The notes beneath the pieces were generated by a model. That model was not told where the DNA came from and did not search any database. It saw only the letters and a list, made by a program, of their open reading frames with translations. Position numbers and translations under genes: made by a program. Below are positions 54,200-62,409 of a stretch of DNA of 64,000 bases, one piece after another; positions within the stretch are counted from its first letter, which is position 1; the number at the start of each line of letters is the position of its first letter. Source of the stretch: Clostridium sp. CAG:302 (GTDB lineage: Bacteria; Bacillota_I; Bacilli_A; RF39; UBA660); contig FR887373.1 of NCBI GenBank assembly GCA_000431795.1, positions 143,454 to 207,453 of the forward strand, read 5' to 3'.

Positions 54200-55195
54200 A
54201 TGAATGATAATATTAAGGATTTACTTGAAGGTCAAAGAATTAGGGAAAGGCTTAGGAGGGCTGGTATTTATCCAATGGTTGGTCCTAGAGGTCCAAAAGG
54301 GGACAAGGGCGATGGTATTAGTATTATTGGTGATTATAATAGTTATGAAGAGTTAATTAATAGTCATCCTTCTGGTAATAGGGGTGACTGCTACTTAGTT
54401 GGTGGTAATTTATATGTTTGGAATAGTGAAAAATCTATTTGGGATAATGTTGGTAATATAGAGGGTCCTCCAGGGAAGAGTGAGAAGATTAGTGTTGGAA
54501 AAGTAAGTAGTGGTAGTGAGGCTACTATTGTTGATAATTTTGATGGTGAAGTTCATACTTTGGATTTTGTTGTTCCGAGGGGGCCAAAAGGTGATAAGGG
54601 TGACATTGGTCTAAAAGGCGATAAAGGAGAAAAAGGTGATATTGGTCCTCAGGGAGAAAAGGGAAATATTGGTCCTATTGGTCCTCAAGGGAAGCAAGGT
54701 ATTGCAGGTCCTCCTGGCATAGAGGGAAAAATTGGTCCGACGGGACCGCAGGGACCTCAAGGTACACTTGGGCCTACTTCTTATAATGCTATTTGTTTTT
54801 CTAGTTTTAAAGATACTACTAATGCTGGTACAATGACTGTTACTACTACAAGAATTATTCCAGGTAACTCTGATATTATTTCTATTTCTGGTAATCAAAT
54901 AAAGGTATCGAAAACTAGTGTATTTGAGGTTACTTTGTGCGGGAGAATATCAGGTGTTACTAATGATACTGGTGGTAAATTCTATTTATATAATGCTACT
55001 ACTAATGAAAAAATTAGTGATATGGAGTTTGTTCTTGATAAGGGTACTACTAGTGATATGGATTTTTCAGAAGTTAATTTTGTTGATGTTTATGCAGGTG
55101 GTAATCTTGAAATAAGAACTGAAGTTATTGGTAATGATACTGGTAATATTTCTTTTTCTATGGTTAATGTTATTCTTAAACGTTATAATTTATAA
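54200..55195 (+). CDS. Collagen-like repeat protein with C-terminal jelly-roll-like domain
   Basis: The 331 residues begin with a short charged region, then [12 protein letters not shown]. An inserted domain follows ([26 protein letters not shown]), typical of collagen-like surface and tail-fibre proteins. About 22 G-X-Y triplets lie in the middle ([16 protein letters not shown] and on to [11 protein letters not shown]). The last 130 residues look like a BclA/C1q-type beta domain. No signal peptide is visible, as in exosporium glycoproteins. With spoIVA in the genome, a spore-surface filament is plausible; a general surface fibre is the alternative. AGGTGA precedes the ATG. Confidence 0.85.
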   Translation: MNDNIKDLLEGQRIRERLRRAGIYPMVGPRGPKGDKGDGISIIGDYNSYEELINSHPSGNRGDCYLVGGNLYVWNSEKSIWDNVGNIEGPPGKSEKISVGKVSSGSEATIVDNFDGEVHTLDFVVPRGPKGDKGDIGLKGDKGEKGDIGPQGEKGNIGPIGPQGKQGIAGPPGIEGKIGPTGPQGPQGTLGPTSYNAICFSSFKDTTNAGTMTVTTTRIIPGNSDIISISGNQIKVSKTSVFEVTLCGRISGVTNDTGGKFYLYNATTNEKISDMEFVLDKGTTSDMDFSEVNFVDVYAGGNLEIRTEVIGNDTGNISFSMVNVILKRYNL

Positions 55196-55201
55196 ATAGG
55201 G

Positions 55202-55232
55202 AAATACTGATCTTTATGGTTGGTATTTTTTT
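55202..55232 (+). terminator. Terminator of the collagen-like gene
   Basis: AAATAC-TGATC pairs with GGTT-GGTATT around TTTAT, followed by a T-run. Confidence 0.7.
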
Positions 55233-55235
55233 ATT

Positions 55236-55337
55236 CACTACAAGCCTAACTTTATTAGTCTTGTTAGTGCTATTTAGAGCCAATATTTAGTATATTGTCT
55301 CTAAATAGGTATCATCCATACTTATTATATATTAGTT
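55236..55337 (-). repeat. Double stem-loop intergenic repeat, copy 9 (reverse orientation)
   Basis: CACTACAAG (55236-55244) pairs with CTTGTTAGTG (55260-55269, one bulge), and CTATTTAGAG (55270-55279) pairs with CTCTAAATAG (55299-55308). On the minus strand the loops begin AC and end GG, a TAATATATAATAAG box and a GTAT/ATAC mini-stem precede, and GTGAATA follows. Confidence 0.75.
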
Positions 55338-55351
55338 ATTATTATTGGAGT

Positions 55352-55552
55352 ATGAAATATAATATATATAATCTTGTTTTATTTAAAAGATGCTTACATT
55401 TTACTTCTCCTCATATTGTATGTATGATGTTATGTTCAAAGAAAAGGGATATAGATGGTACCTCTAATAACAGAGGTGATAGATATGTTGTATGTGCTAG
55501 ATGGAATAATTTGAGAGAAGATATTGTTAGTTTTAAAAATAATAGTAAATAG
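55352..55552 (+). CDS. Doubtful small reading frame, 66 residues
   Basis: An ATG at 55352, with GGAG very close upstream, opens a 66-residue frame rich in Asn, Cys and Arg (KRDIDGTSNNRGDRYVVCARWNN). I recognise no family and the ribosome site spacing is poor. It occupies otherwise empty sequence between a family repeat and the element boundary. It may be a small protein, a remnant or chance. Confidence 0.2.
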   Translation: MKYNIYNLVLFKRCLHFTSPHIVCMMLCSKKRDIDGTSNNRGDRYVVCARWNNLREDIVSFKNNSK

Positions 55553-55585
55553 TTTAGGTTCTATATTTTGTAAATGTTTTTGACT

Positions 55586-55615
55586 GACGGGTGGTGACTC
55601 CCGCACTATGCTCCA
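55586..55615 (+). pseudogene. tRNA 3'-end remnant beside the element
   Basis: The 30 bases GACGGGTGGTGACTCCCGC plus ACTATGC and TCCA align well with the 3' half of the intact tRNA-Gly at 62.3 kb (GACGGGGG, GACTCCC, TGCTCCA). The T-stem is imperfect and no 5' half or anticodon arm is found upstream. It ends in CCA and is followed by a terminator. It may be a relic of an earlier integration or of a lost tRNA gene. Confidence 0.5.
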
Positions 55616-55617
55616 TA

Positions 55618-55645
55618 AAAAAAACACCAAATGGTGTTTGTATTT
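55618..55645. terminator. Bidirectional terminator left of the element
   Basis: AACACCA pairs with TGGTGTT around AA, with an A-run on the left and T-rich sequence on the right. Read on the minus strand it lies where the tRNA-Gly terminator would have been before insertion. Confidence 0.7.
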
Positions 55646-55657
55646 TCAATGGAGCAG
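55646..55657. repeat. attL: left 12-bp direct repeat of the integrated element
   Basis: TCAATGGAGCAG is identical to 62229-62240, which spans the 3' end of tRNA-Gly, and is in the same orientation; two of the next three bases also match. Confidence 0.7.
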
Positions 55658-55774
55658 TTGCTAAACGGGTTTAGCACACTTTTTAAATAAATTCATTTGC
55701 ATTTGATGTGTTAATTATACCGCATTTAGACTATATTTACAATGATTAATGTAGAAATTTATTAAAAAAACATT

Positions 55775-55793
55775 CAAAAATACGATAATTGTT
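55775..55793. promoter_or_regulatory. Operator-like motif 1 of the element
   Basis: CAAAAATACGATAATTGTT matches the motifs at 56757 and 57882 (core CAAAA-TACGAT or AACGAT). It abuts and overlaps the -35 of the first element promoter. Confidence 0.55.
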
Positions 55794-55820
55794 GCAAAAA
55801 AACAAATGTTATGGTATAAT
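55792..55820 (+). promoter_or_regulatory. Promoter of the ASCH gene pair
   Basis: TTGCAA (55792-55797), 17 bases, TATAAT (55815-55820) with extended TGG. Confidence 0.7.
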
Positions 55821-55846
55821 TACATCCGGTAAGGGGGAATTATGTT

Positions 55847-56386
55847 ATGGATAAAAAGCAAAGAGATAGACTTATAGTTATTTCAATAATGAGTTATTAT
55901 GCTAGACAAATTTTTGCAGAAACTAAAGGATATGAATTTAGAAAGTCGCCTTTAAAGGATTGTGACTTAAACAAAAAAATATATGTATATTCAGCAAAAG
56001 AGGATAAAGCATTAATTGGCTATATGAAAGTTTCTGATATATTGAAAGGTAATACAAATCAAATATTAAAAGCAACCGGTTATGATGTTCGCCCAGATGG
56101 ACATGAAATAGTTGATTATTATGGACAAAATTTTCAAAGATGTTGTGCGTTAAAATTATATGATGTTACTGAATTTGAAGAATATCTTACATTAAGAGAT
56201 ATGAGAAAAATTAATCCTAATGTACAATTACCACAATACTATTCTTATATTTATGAAAATGATCCATTATATCAAGTTATAAAAGAATGGGATAATGCTT
56301 TTAGTTTAGATGGCAACCTATGTGAAAATCCTGCTAGAGAAAAACAATTCATATTACAAAGAGCAAAAGAAAGAGGTAGAAGATAA
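55847..56386 (+). CDS. ASCH-domain protein (element gene)
   Basis: The 179 residues resemble ASCH/PUA-like RNA-binding domains: ISIMSYYARQIFAETKGYEFRKSP, then KKIYVYSAKEDKALIGYMKV and a late CCALKLYDVTEFEEYL. ASCH proteins are thought to bind or modify RNA and are frequent in mobile DNA. The C-terminus adds about 50 residues with a PQYYSYI segment. AAGGGGG lies upstream of the ATG. The stop overlaps the start of a second ASCH gene by one base. The exact function is unknown. Confidence 0.7.
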   Translation: MDKKQRDRLIVISIMSYYARQIFAETKGYEFRKSPLKDCDLNKKIYVYSAKEDKALIGYMKVSDILKGNTNQILKATGYDVRPDGHEIVDYYGQNFQRCCALKLYDVTEFEEYLTLRDMRKINPNVQLPQYYSYIYENDPLYQVIKEWDNAFSLDGNLCENPAREKQFILQRAKERGRR

Positions 56387-56727
56387 TGATACATGAAATG
56401 AAATTACAACCAGAATATTTCAATTTTATTCTTAATGGTACAAAGAGAATTGAAATTAGGTTAAATGATGAAAAAAGACAAAATATTAAATTGGGTGATA
56501 AAATTAAATTTTTAAAAGAACCTGATTTAAATGAATCATTTGAAGCACAAGTTATAGGATTGTTAAGATATAATTCTTTTGAAGAAATGTTTAAAGATTA
56601 TGATATTTCAATTTTATCAGATAAATCTATGACAAAAGAAGAATTGATATCTGTTTTAGAACAATTTTATACAAAAGAAAAACAAGAAAAGTATGGTGTT
56701 TTAGGAATTAGAATTGAATTAATCTAA
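56386..56727 (+). CDS. ASCH-domain protein, short form (element gene)
   Basis: This 113-residue protein has the standard ASCH pattern: HEMKLQPEYFNFILNGTKRIEIRLND, then RQNIKLGDKIKF, a middle strand with VIGLLRYNSFEEMF, and a final GVLGIRI. It is translationally coupled to the preceding ASCH gene (TAATG overlap). Two ASCH proteins in tandem suggest a shared RNA-related task. Some ASCH enzymes hydrolyse N4-acetylcytidine, a possible but unproven role. Confidence 0.8.
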   Translation: MIHEMKLQPEYFNFILNGTKRIEIRLNDEKRQNIKLGDKIKFLKEPDLNESFEAQVIGLLRYNSFEEMFKDYDISILSDKSMTKEELISVLEQFYTKEKQEKYGVLGIRIELI

Positions 56728-56755
56728 TTCCTTTTTTATAGATTTGAAAAAAATA

Positions 56756-56805
56756 TGCAAAAATACGATTTTTATATTGACTTATTAATATAAAAGTGTT
56801 ATTAT
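56756..56805 (+). promoter_or_regulatory. Operator-like motif 2 and promoter of the GNAT gene
   Basis: TGCAAAAATACGATTTTTATATTG (in two parts, 56756-56779) includes the AAAAAT-ACG-ATTTTT inverted repeat and runs into TTGACT (56777-56782); after 17 bases comes TATTAT (56800-56805). Confidence 0.65.
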
Positions 56806-56835
56806 AGAACACAAATTTTTGGGAGGGGATTTTAA

Positions 56836-57378
56836 ATGGCAAAGATTGAAAGTTTAAAAAATTATATTGGAGTTTTAAATGAAGATGAATTTATAAAGTT
56901 ATCTAAACAAATATATGATATTACTGATTTCATCTGTGAAGATTACCCAAAGCACAAAGAATGGTATTTTCACAAACAAATTCCTAGAATTTTTACACCA
57001 AGTGGAGAAATACTTTTTGCAAGATCTGAAGAAGATGAAAATAAAATCATTGCAATGGCTTGTCTTAAAAAAGATGAAGAAGAACAAAAAATTTGTACAT
57101 TATATGTTTCAGATCAATGTAGAGGACAACATTTAGGTACAAGAATGGTTGAAGCATCAATGGAGTTTTTAGGTACTACAAAACCACTTATAACATTAGC
57201 AGACTATAAATTGCCAATGTTTCAACCTATTATTGAAAAGTATGATTGGGAACTAACAGAAGTTGTATCTGGTCTATATAATGATAGGGCAAAAGAACTA
57301 TGTTTTAATGGAAAACTAACTAAAGATGTTAATCTTGAACAATCAGGCTTGACTTTAACAAAAAAACCAAGAAAATAA
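56836..57378 (+). CDS. GNAT family N-acetyltransferase (element gene)
   Basis: The 180 residues contain the acetyl-CoA loop in QCRGQHLGTRMVEASMEFL (R/Q-x-x-G-x-G/A type, here RGQHLG) after the strand KICTLYVSD, with a typical N-terminal half. GNAT enzymes acetylate amines on small molecules, proteins or toxins. GGGAGGGGA precedes the ATG. It has its own promoter with an operator-like motif and converges with the regulator gene. The substrate is unknown. Confidence 0.8.
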   Translation: MAKIESLKNYIGVLNEDEFIKLSKQIYDITDFICEDYPKHKEWYFHKQIPRIFTPSGEILFARSEEDENKIIAMACLKKDEEEQKICTLYVSDQCRGQHLGTRMVEASMEFLGTTKPLITLADYKLPMFQPIIEKYDWELTEVVSGLYNDRAKELCFNGKLTKDVNLEQSGLTLTKKPRK

Positions 57379-57402
57379 AAAACAGATTAATTCTGTTTTT
57401 TA
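57375..57402. terminator. Bidirectional terminator between GNAT and regulator genes
   Basis: AACAGA pairs with TCTGTT around ATTAAT, flanked by A-run and T-run. Confidence 0.8.
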
Positions 57403-57828
57403 TTTTCTTCCACAAAGCCAATCAAGAGAAATGTTGTATTTATTAACTATTTCTAATGCAAACGCTGTCAATAATGTTGTTTTACCGCTTTCATAAGCAC
57501 TTATAGTTGATTGAGTGGTATTAAGAATATTAGCTAGTTCAGTTTGAGTTATTTCATTGGATTTTCTAAATTCTTTTAATCGTTGTCCTATTATTTCATT
57601 ACTAAATTTGTATTTTTTAGTCGATTTTGAGGTACGAGTAATTCCAATAACATAATCCATACTAACTTTAAAATGATTACATAATATATTTAATTTACTT
57701 AATGGAATTAATTCTTTTCCATTTTCCCACCTAGAATAATTTGATTGACTTACCTTTAAAATTTCTGCCATATCTTCTTGATTCAATTCAGCTTCATCCC
57801 TAATATCTAATAATCTTTCACTAAGCAT
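57400..57828 (-). CDS. Tandem helix-turn-helix (XRE) regulator of the element
   Basis: The 142 residues consist of two Cro/CI-type HTH domains in a row: residues about 3-57 (LLDIRDEAELNQEDMAEIL, QSNYSRWENG) and about 82-140 (RLKEFRKSNEITQTELANIL, QSTISAYESG). The ATG at 57828 follows AGGTGAT; a longer frame to a TTG at 57885 would cross the promoter region. With two HTH domains it could bind extended operators as a monomer or bridge sites. The CAAAA-ACGAT motif at three element promoters is the best candidate target. Confidence 0.87.
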   Translation of the reverse strand: MLSERLLDIRDEAELNQEDMAEILKVSQSNYSRWENGKELIPLSKLNILCNHFKVSMDYVIGITRTSKSTKKYKFSNEIIGQRLKEFRKSNEITQTELANILNTTQSTISAYESGKTTLLTAFALEIVNKYNISLDWLCGRK

Positions 57829-57881
57829 ACTATCACCTAAATATAATTTTCCCATTTTAAATTTAAATATCAGGTTTTTAT

Positions 57882-57908
57882 GCAAAATAACGATATTTGT
57901 GTTATAAT
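57882..57908 (+). promoter_or_regulatory. Operator-like motif 3 and -10 in the divergent regulator region
   Basis: GCAAAATAACGATATTTGTG (57882-57901), an imperfect inverted repeat like motifs 1 and 2, precedes TATAAT (57903-57908) of the rightward gene and lies about 55 bases upstream of the regulator start on the other strand. Confidence 0.6.
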
Positions 57909-57945
57909 ATAATTGCAGTAAAAAATTTGGTTAGGAGGTAAAAAA

Positions 57946-58227
57946 ATGAAATATAAACAAAAAGATAGTTGTTATTTGCCAACAAAAATAACTTTTTATA
58001 TGTTTTTATTGCTTAGTATTCTTTTTTTATTAAAATTTAATTATACTGTAAGTATTAGTTATTGTAATGCAAATAACATTCCATTGAATTTTGTATTACC
58101 TACTAGTGGTATGCCTTTTATATTTGGAATGATTTTAACACTATCTATTCTTGAAAGTATTGGAATATATTATTTTAGTAAATTGCTAAAGAAAATTTCT
58201 TTTATAAACTCAATTAATAAACATTAA
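57946..58227 (+). CDS. Small membrane protein with two helices (element gene)
   Basis: The 93 residues have hydrophobic segments at about 13-32 and 55-80 with a polar loop (YTVSISYCNANNIPLN) between. TTAGGAGGT precedes the ATG. It is transcribed divergently from the tandem-HTH regulator and heads a run of small genes to 59.3 kb. I recognise no family. Small membrane proteins of this type occur in mobile islands, including defence and satellite elements, but nothing specific can be assigned. Confidence 0.6.
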   Translation: MKYKQKDSCYLPTKITFYMFLLLSILFLLKFNYTVSISYCNANNIPLNFVLPTSGMPFIFGMILTLSILESIGIYYFSKLLKKISFINSINKH

Positions 58228-58242
58228 TGAATGGTGGTTAGT

Positions 58243-58371
58243 GTGAGAGGAAATGATGATGTAAGATTTTATGTAGTTTTGTTAATTATACAGGTAATAT
58301 TGTCAATAATATATGGTGTTTATATAATTATTGATGAAAGAAAAAAGTGGCAAGAAAGAGAATTTTTTTAA
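58243..58371 (+). CDS. Possible very small membrane protein, 42 residues
   Basis: A GTG at 58243 behind GGTGGTTA opens a 42-codon frame with one hydrophobic helix (FYVVLLIIQVILSIIYGVYII) and a charged tail ending in REFF. It fits the gap after the preceding small gene and is too short for most gene finders. There is no family match. The overlapping out-of-frame frame at 58331-58519 is less convincing. Confidence 0.4.
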   Translation: MRGNDDVRFYVVLLIIQVILSIIYGVYIIIDERKKWQEREFF

Positions 58372-58503
58372 ATATACACTTCGTTATGAAATGGATTATT
58401 TTCTATATATAGATATGGTTAAAAAAATGAGAATAGTGTTGTTTAAAAAGAAAATGCAATTATTTTTGTTAAGCATTTTGGTATTATTAAGGAGGATGTT
58501 TGT

Positions 58504-58752
58504 ATGGAAGAAGAATTAATAATTCCAATTTTATTCTTTTTTATAGCTGCTTTAGGTGGTATATGTTTATTGATATTTTGCTTTAGAAAAAATGATGATG
58601 GCTATGATTACGATAAAATTATAAGAATGATGCATGAACAAACTGAAGAAAATTTGGATGCACTTTCAAAGATGAATAAAGAAAAAGATAAGATAGAAGA
58701 AAAAATAAGAGATAAAAAGAAAAAACTTGGTATGAAGTTAGTTGATAAATGA
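58504..58752 (+). CDS. Small membrane-anchored coiled-coil protein (element gene)
   Basis: The 82 residues begin with a short acidic start and one membrane helix (IPILFFFIAALGGICLLIF), followed by a highly charged helical tail (SKMNKEKDKIEEKIRDKKKK) likely to be a cytoplasmic coiled coil. AAGGAGGATG lies upstream of the ATG. It lies 20 bases before the next gene, indicating co-transcription. The family is not recognised. Confidence 0.6.
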   Translation: MEEELIIPILFFFIAALGGICLLIFCFRKNDDGYDYDKIIRMMHEQTEENLDALSKMNKEKDKIEEKIRDKKKKLGMKLVDK

Positions 58753-58772
58753 TTTAAGGAGGAATAAATAAT

Positions 58773-59294
58773 ATGAGTATTAAAAATGAAGTTGATATTA
58801 TAAGAAAAGAAAACTTAAAATTAAATAAAAAAGATACAAAATTAGTTTTTGAAACTTTAATGAAAGTATATAAAAGTAAAATTGTTAATGAAGCAAGAAA
58901 TATAATGGGTTATACATTAGATGTAGTTGTTGCCAATATGAATGGATTTAATAGACTTGGTAATTCCCAAAATATTTATCAAAAATGGGGAGATAACTTT
59001 TATATAGATTTCTATAACTCTGTATTTTGCAAAGAAGAAGTAGATGAAAATGGAGATTTAGTTAGTAATAAAAGTGAAGCCTTTTCTGAAATTAACGAAC
59101 TTGATTCTATTAAAAATATATCATTTTCTTTAAAAGAAATAATACTAATATGTAAGCAGAATAATATTGATATTAAACTACATACGAAAGATGATTATTC
59201 AACTATGACTACACTAGAAATTAAACCATATGAAGGTCATATTCAAGATGATACAAACATTGATAATTATTTAATGTCAGTAATTGATAATTAA
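58773..59294 (+). CDS. Hypothetical protein, 173 residues (element gene)
   Basis: I recognise no family. The protein is soluble, starts with a basic helical region (IIRKENLKLNKKDTKLVFETLMKVYKSK) and contains a stretch NRLGNSQNIYQKWGDNFYIDFYN. It ends with a mixed acidic part. AAGGAGGAATAAATA precedes the ATG, a strong site. It is the last gene of the rightward group and is closed by a long hairpin terminator. No function is proposed. Confidence 0.6.
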   Translation: MSIKNEVDIIRKENLKLNKKDTKLVFETLMKVYKSKIVNEARNIMGYTLDVVVANMNGFNRLGNSQNIYQKWGDNFYIDFYNSVFCKEEVDENGDLVSNKSEAFSEINELDSIKNISFSLKEIILICKQNNIDIKLHTKDDYSTMTTLEIKPYEGHIQDDTNIDNYLMSVIDN

Positions 59295-59311
59295 ATATAT
59301 TAACAAAAATT

Positions 59312-59358
59312 GATATATTATAGTTTTTAGAAAAATCTAACATTAATATATCTTTTTT
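59312..59358 (+). terminator. Terminator of the rightward small-gene group
   Basis: GATATATTA (59312-59320) pairs with TAATATATC (59344-59352), with an inner TTTTT/AAAAA stem, followed by TTTTTTA. Confidence 0.75.
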
Positions 59359-59402
59359 ATTGTTTTTAACATATATTTAATTTCAACAGGATATGGGATA
59401 AG

Positions 59403-59588
59403 TACCTCTAATAAGTTGAAACCCTTATTTCATAAGGCTTAACACTTATTTGAAGAGGTGCAAATCTATTTCCGCACTTGCGAAAATGAGTATAATGATA
59501 TGCAAAAGATATGCACTTTGTATTTAGTTTACTTATTTAATAAGGAAAAAATGATATGCACTTATATAAAAATAGGTGCTTTTTTTAT
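59403..59588 (+). ncRNA. Candidate structured RNA within the element
   Basis: This 314-base gap between genes is not featureless. CCTCT-AATAAGT (59405-59416) pairs with ACTTATT-TGA-AGAGG (59444-59458) enclosing CCTTA/TAAGG. A TATAAT follows at 59491, three ATATGCA copies occur (59498-59560), and GCACTTAT/ATAGGTGC (59558-59579) with eight T forms a terminator. No protein frame explains it. An expressed small RNA is inferred. Confidence 0.35.
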
Positions 59589-59608
59589 CTTAAAATTGCT
59601 TTAAATTC

Positions 59609-59773
59609 TTATTCTTTGTTTTCATTTTTATTATTAATTTCTTTGTCATTTTCCAACAATAAAGTTGAACATTTTTCTTCAATAACTTTTGGTAAGAATT
59701 CCTTTATAGTCTCTTTGTCATTGTTAAAATACTCCATTAATTGTGGTAGTAGATATTTAAAAAAATAATTCAT
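59609..59773 (-). CDS. Small protein, 54 residues (element gene)
   Basis: On the minus strand an ATG at 59773, 8 bases after GGGGG, opens a 54-codon frame: a hydrophobic-basic start (NYFFKYLLPQLMEYFNND) and a charged Glu/Asn/Lys tail. It lies 49 bases after the recombinase C-terminal remnant on the same strand. The strong ribosome site supports it although it is short. The family is not recognised. Confidence 0.45.
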   Translation of the reverse strand: MNYFFKYLLPQLMEYFNNDKETIKEFLPKVIEEKCSTLLLENDKEINNKNENKE

Positions 59774-59822
59774 TTATATAACCCCCTTATATTCTTTAAA
59801 TTAAAAAAATTGAAGTACTAAT

Positions 59823-60245
59823 TTATACCTCAATTTCTAATATAGTAAATTTGTTTTTTTCAAACTTTGTTTTTCTTTCTTGTGGAATAATTTGTATAAT
59901 GTTATCTTTGTCATATTCATTAATATTAAATAAGTCAGCTTGTATAGTAGTTTCCTTAATGTTATAAAACTCTCTTAATGATTCGATGTATTCTTGTGTT
60001 TTAAATTCGTTTTTATAATTAGATAATATAGCATCTCTCTCATCAATATTTATTATCATATCGAAACAATCACTTCTAAACATATAACCAATATTTTCTA
60101 TTTCATTTTTATTAAAAATAATATCATTAATGGAAACATTATATTTTTTATCTATATCAATTTTAATTTCATCAATATATTTGTTTATAATATAATATTT
60201 TTGACTACTATCTAATTTTTTCCAAAGGTTATGACTTTTTACATA
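59823..60245 (-). pseudogene. C-terminal part of the serine recombinase, cut off by one in-frame TAA
   Basis: The frame is the same as the recombinase and stays open for 140 codons right after its TAA at 60248-60246. The translated start YVKSHNLWKKLDSSQKYYI, then INKYIDEIKIDID, is the type of C-terminal domain found after the coiled coil in large serine integrases. A separate start codon (ATG at 60083) would remove the first third and has no clear ribosome site. It is best read as the detached tail of one original gene of about 579 codons. Confidence 0.6.
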
Positions 60246-61562
<1,317 letters not shown>

Positions 61563-61671
61563 TTATTATCATCCCCTTTACAAAAAAACACAAAAGAATG
61601 AATTTCCTTTGTGTTTATTTAGAATAAAAACTTATATTGCCTTAAATGCAATACCTAGAATTATAACCTAG

Positions 61672-61685
61672 GATACTATAGTATC
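61672..61685. promoter_or_regulatory. 14-bp palindrome upstream of the recombinase
   Basis: GATACTATAGTATC is a perfect inverted repeat about 110 bases upstream of the recombinase start, next to a minus-strand TTATAAT that could be its -10. It may be an operator or a recombinase-related site. Confidence 0.45.
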
Positions 61686-61775
61686 ATACTTTGTTTGTAA
61701 AAGTCATTACAATATCGTGTCAAATTCGTGTTATTTTATGTTAAATTTAGTCGATTTTATGTAATTTCTGTTTTT

Positions 61776-62072
61776 TTACTTAATTTGCTTGTTCATAGTA
61801 TTAATTATTTGAATGAATTTTGATAGTGTAATAACAGCATTATCGTTTGGTATGTATATTTTATTTGTGTCATCATAAAGTAGAGCAACTAAAGTATTAT
61901 AACTATTACTTATAATAATCTTATGTGGTTCACGAATACTTAAATTAGTTTTGTTAAATTTAATTATATGACCATTTACAAATCTAATACTTAAATTTCT
62001 AAAACTGGTTTTAATTTTTATTTTATCTATTACTTCACAAGGAAAAGTTAAAGTTTCTATGGTCGTTTTCAT
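61776..62072 (-). CDS. Hypothetical protein, 98 residues (element gene)
   Basis: The family is not recognised. It is a mostly beta protein with alternating strands (KIKIKTSFRNLSIRFVNGHIIKF, then IYIPNDNAVITLSKFIQII). GGAGGGATAAATTG lies before the ATG. It is the gene nearest to tRNA-Gly and is read towards the recombinase, with 213 bases between them holding a palindrome and AT-rich sequence. An excision-factor role is conceivable from position alone, but no HTH is visible. Confidence 0.55.
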   Translation of the reverse strand: MKTTIETLTFPCEVIDKIKIKTSFRNLSIRFVNGHIIKFNKTNLSIREPHKIIISNSYNTLVALLYDDTNKIYIPNDNAVITLSKFIQIINTMNKQIK

Positions 62073-62183
62073 AACAATTTATCCCTCCTTTACAATGAAA
62101 AAAGCCCATAATATCAAATACTATGAACTTATTTATGTATTTATAGAATTCTATATACTTGCCAAGCTAGAGACGGGAAAAGT

Positions 62184-62220
62184 ATAAAAAAACTCACACA
62201 CTAGTATTTAAGTGTGCGAG
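62184..62220 (-). terminator. Terminator of tRNA-Gly carried by the element
   Basis: On the minus strand CTCGCACACT pairs with AGTGTGTGAG (one G-T) and is followed by seven T, about a dozen bases after the tRNA 3' end. Confidence 0.8.
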
Positions 62221-62228
62221 TATTAACC

Positions 62229-62240
62229 TCAATGGAGCAG
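62229..62240. repeat. attR: right 12-bp direct repeat overlapping the tRNA-Gly 3' end
   Basis: TCAATGGAGCAG is identical to 55646-55657 and covers the CCA, discriminator and last acceptor bases of tRNA-Gly. Confidence 0.7.
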
Positions 62241-62307
62241 ATGAGGGGAGTCAAACCCCCGTCTCAGCCTTGGCAAGGCCGAATTCTAATCGTTGAACCA
62301 CATCTGC
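62233..62307 (-). tRNA. tRNA-Gly (anticodon GCC)
   Basis: This is a 75-base cloverleaf on the minus strand: acceptor GCAGATG/CATCTGC, D-arm GTGGTTCAACGATTAGAAT, anticodon GCC (62274-62272) in loop TTGCCAA, T-loop TTTGACT, discriminator T and encoded CCA. It is intact although the element is inserted at its 3' end, because the element restores the sequence. Confidence 0.93.
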
Positions 62308-62409
62308 AAAGAATATATATACATTATATTAAAAAAATATTAAAAAATCAACCTTTTTTATTAAAAAAGTTTAGAAAATAATGTATAATAGGTATTAGGT
62401 GATAATTTT

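Noticed and set aside
54611..54898. Minus-strand frame in the collagen-like gene
   Set aside because: Arg/Ser/Thr-rich complement of G-X-Y repeats.
58331..58519. 62-codon frame between small element genes
   Set aside because: Overlaps the start of the better-supported gene at 58504 and lacks a good ribosome site; kept only as a remote possibility.
59556..59768. 70-codon plus-strand frame
   Set aside because: Begins inside the terminator of the candidate RNA and is antisense to the 54-codon minus-strand gene with a strong ribosome site.
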